NCBI RefSeq assembly: GCF_020229735.1
Contig: NZ_CP083457.1
Location: 124,001 to 188,000 of the forward strand
DNA from: Deinococcus taeanensis
GTDB lineage: Bacteria > Deinococcota > Deinococci > Deinococcales > Deinococcaceae
Length of the DNA: 64,000 bases
Direction of reading: 5' to 3'
The notes under the pieces are model-generated. The model was given only the letters and a program-made list of their open reading frames with translations, searched no databases and was not told the origin of the DNA. Shown here piece by piece: positions 62,825 to 64,000 of the stretch. Both the position numbers and the translations under genes were made by a program. The first letter of the stretch is position 1. Every line of letters starts with the position of its first letter.

Positions 62825-62933
62825 TTGATCACGGCGTTGCTTTGTCTCGGTTGCCGCCGGACTTCAGGTGTCTGGGTGAGCTTGATCGCCGACGGGGCTG
62901 GACGGGAGCAAGGCGAACCTGTGCCGTGATCAA
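62825..62933 (+). repeat. MITE-like element, copy 3 (109 bp)
   Basis: Same 11-bp perfect inverted ends. The integrase reads ...GATRTQAF on one side and MALRLVKLTLGQ on the other. Flanks are TA on the left and AA on the right, consistent with a TA duplication followed by loss or change of one base. Confidence 0.9.
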
Positions 62934-63406
62934 AAATGCCTGGGTGCGCGTGGCCCCGTCTGTAAGCCACTGAAGGACCAGCCGTTCTACGTGCAGGGGC
63001 GCCAGTAGGTGAATGGGCATCTGGATGATGGCGGATGGTTCCAGGTACTTGCGGATGAGCCGCTGGTATTCCAGCCAGGTTTTCTCCCGTACGTGGGGCT
63101 TGCGCAATTCCAGCCACTGCTGCAGGAACGAGCCGTACGTCATGCTGGGCACCAGTTCGTCCGCGGCACCCGACACGTCCGGTTGCAGCAGTGGGGTGGT
63201 CTGGAGCCTGAGCCACTCTTCTGCTTGTGGGTGGGTGCCAAACCGCGCTGAGATTCTGCGCCGTTTTCCCTGCCGGTCTACCGGAAGTGAATACACGGCG
63301 ACGAATCTGCCTGCGCGCTGCTGGATGCTGCCTGTTCCGTTTCCTCTCTTGGGCATGTGGCCCTCGCTTTCCCTTCGTCTGGCGAAGGGAAAGCCGATCT
63401 GGCAGC

Positions 63407-64000
63407 CTACCGCCAGCTTCGCTGTTCTGGATTCCAGTGCCCCTCCGACAGCCCAGAGAGCAGGACTGGAACGTAGAACGCCTGCAACAGGATCCAGATG
63501 TCAGGCAGGGCCGGCGCAGTAAACCGGGTGCGCCGCAGGTAGTGCGCCCACTGACGGGTCAGGCCCGCATCTTCCGCGAACTCAGGGCTGAGCACGGCGG
63601 GAATGTCCTGCACGGGCGTTCCCCGTGCCTTGAAACTGGACTGGAGTGCCTGGCTGACCACACCAGCCTCAAAGGGTTCTTGGTTGAGGATGATCTGGAG
63701 ATCGTAGAGATCCTTCATGCGCGTTGTGGCCGCGCCCCGCTCGACCAACGCAGCGAACTTCTCGGTGATGACGGTTTCAACGAATAGGCGTTGATCGTCA
63801 CCGCTTCAGGCAGCAGCAGCGCCGGGAACTCAAGTTTCACGGGCGCTGGGGTGATGACGTTGCCAAAGGACACGTCGATCTGCAACACGATGCGGGAGGT
63901 ATCAAGCTGCCCGGTGAGACGAACGCCTACACCAGGGTATTCCAGCCCTTCGTTGATGGGCTGCACCTGGATGCTGTCTGCGTCGAAGGTCAGACCGTCA
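63407..64000 (-). pseudogene. AbiEii-type nucleotidyltransferase, frameshifted and cut by window edge
   Basis: The right part (63966-63750) reads INEGLEYPGVGVRLTGQLDT SRIVLQIDVSFGNVITPAPV, the middle of AbiEii/AbiGii toxin-family nucleotidyltransferases. After INAYS the correct continuation ETVITEKFAALVERGAATTR MKDLYDL lies in another frame, ending at 63407. One indel at ~63,780 therefore breaks the gene. The motif MKDLYDLQIIL and FKARGTPV are typical of the family. The N-terminal active-site GGT motif is beyond the window. Confidence 0.7.

Larger units (their letters stand above)
61981..63356 (-). pseudogene. tyrosine recombinase (phage-type integrase) broken by two MITEs
   Basis: The N-terminal part (63356-62934) has the DNA-binding region MPKRGNGTGSIQQRAGRFVA VYSLP and the core-binding helices (SFLQQWLELRKPHVREKTWL EYQRLIRKYLEP). 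The middle (62824-62677) has KLTLGQAVDWGLRPYNPAAR VKAPKR. The catalytic part (62567-61981) has GMRRGELLGLRWQDL (Arg), RIHDLRHTCASLLVRQG (His-x-x-Arg), RLGHQDASLTMRVYTHV (His, Tyr). Two 109-bp MITEs interrupt it. Removing MITE 2 and one TA restores VQARHFLDHCKKTHPRWYA in frame. The site of MITE 3 has also lost one base. Confidence 0.85.

Overview
The window is high-GC bacterial DNA and most resembles an accessory region (plasmid, megaplasmid or genomic island) of a Deinococcus-type organism. This rests on the protein families present, the GC-rich codon use, and several promoters with a TANNNT -10 box only 5-7 nt before the start codon, the leaderless type common in Deinococcus. No rRNA, tRNA, CRISPR array, replication gene or ribosomal protein is visible. 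Most intact genes are small stress, detoxification, signalling or regulatory functions. Between them lie an unusually large number of broken genes and insertion-sequence remnants.

Layout. 0-17 kb: an IS3 end that truncates an M23-type membrane peptidase gene, its ArsR-type regulator, a PadR/DUF4188 divergent pair with an inverted-repeat operator, a DUF2726 protein, an FAD monooxygenase, a nagA remnant, a frameshifted secreted protein, alpha/beta hydrolase, an anchored YD-like protein and (3 kb away) a deleted copy of its 3' end, and an ArsR-DUF2087 regulator. 17-31 kb: thioredoxin-like and ankyrin proteins, a sulfite-oxidase-like protein, an EAL protein with all key residues, a single-domain response regulator, PhzF, an AraC pseudogene, and a divergent MocR regulator next to a GNAT / PNPOx-like / B3-B4 / EamA operon. 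31-37 kb: lipoprotein, a tiny exported peptide, an HTH regulator, and an IS5-family element split by a complete IS3-family element with a 3-bp target duplication. Just beyond is a leaderless gene encoding DUF7662 fused to six 22-residue glycine-rich repeats. 37-44.7 kb: SDR, ABM monooxygenase and MBL hydrolase, NADAR, a cupin gene with an in-frame TGA where Trp is expected, and an exported QExxH metalloprotease with a partner. 44.9-49.3 kb: a catechol/quinone-detoxification-like cluster (two VOC dioxygenase-like proteins, two DoxX proteins) in which both MarR regulators look damaged. 49.7-56 kb: 7TM-PAS-GGDEF cyclase and a large PKD lipoprotein. 57-59.3 kb: chrB-chrA chromate resistance with a TGTTTCA/TGAAACA operator.

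The last 5 kb (59.7-64 kb) is the most unusual. An AT-rich orphan toxin-tip module (the C-terminal half of a HINT pretoxin domain, a toxin domain and a probable immunity gene) abuts the 3' end of a tyrosine integrase gene. The integrase has been disrupted by two copies of a 109-bp MITE-like element with 11-bp perfect terminal inverted repeats; a third copy lies at 59.7 kb. A frameshifted AbiEii-type nucleotidyltransferase runs off the window edge. I read this as the edge of an integrated defence/conflict island.
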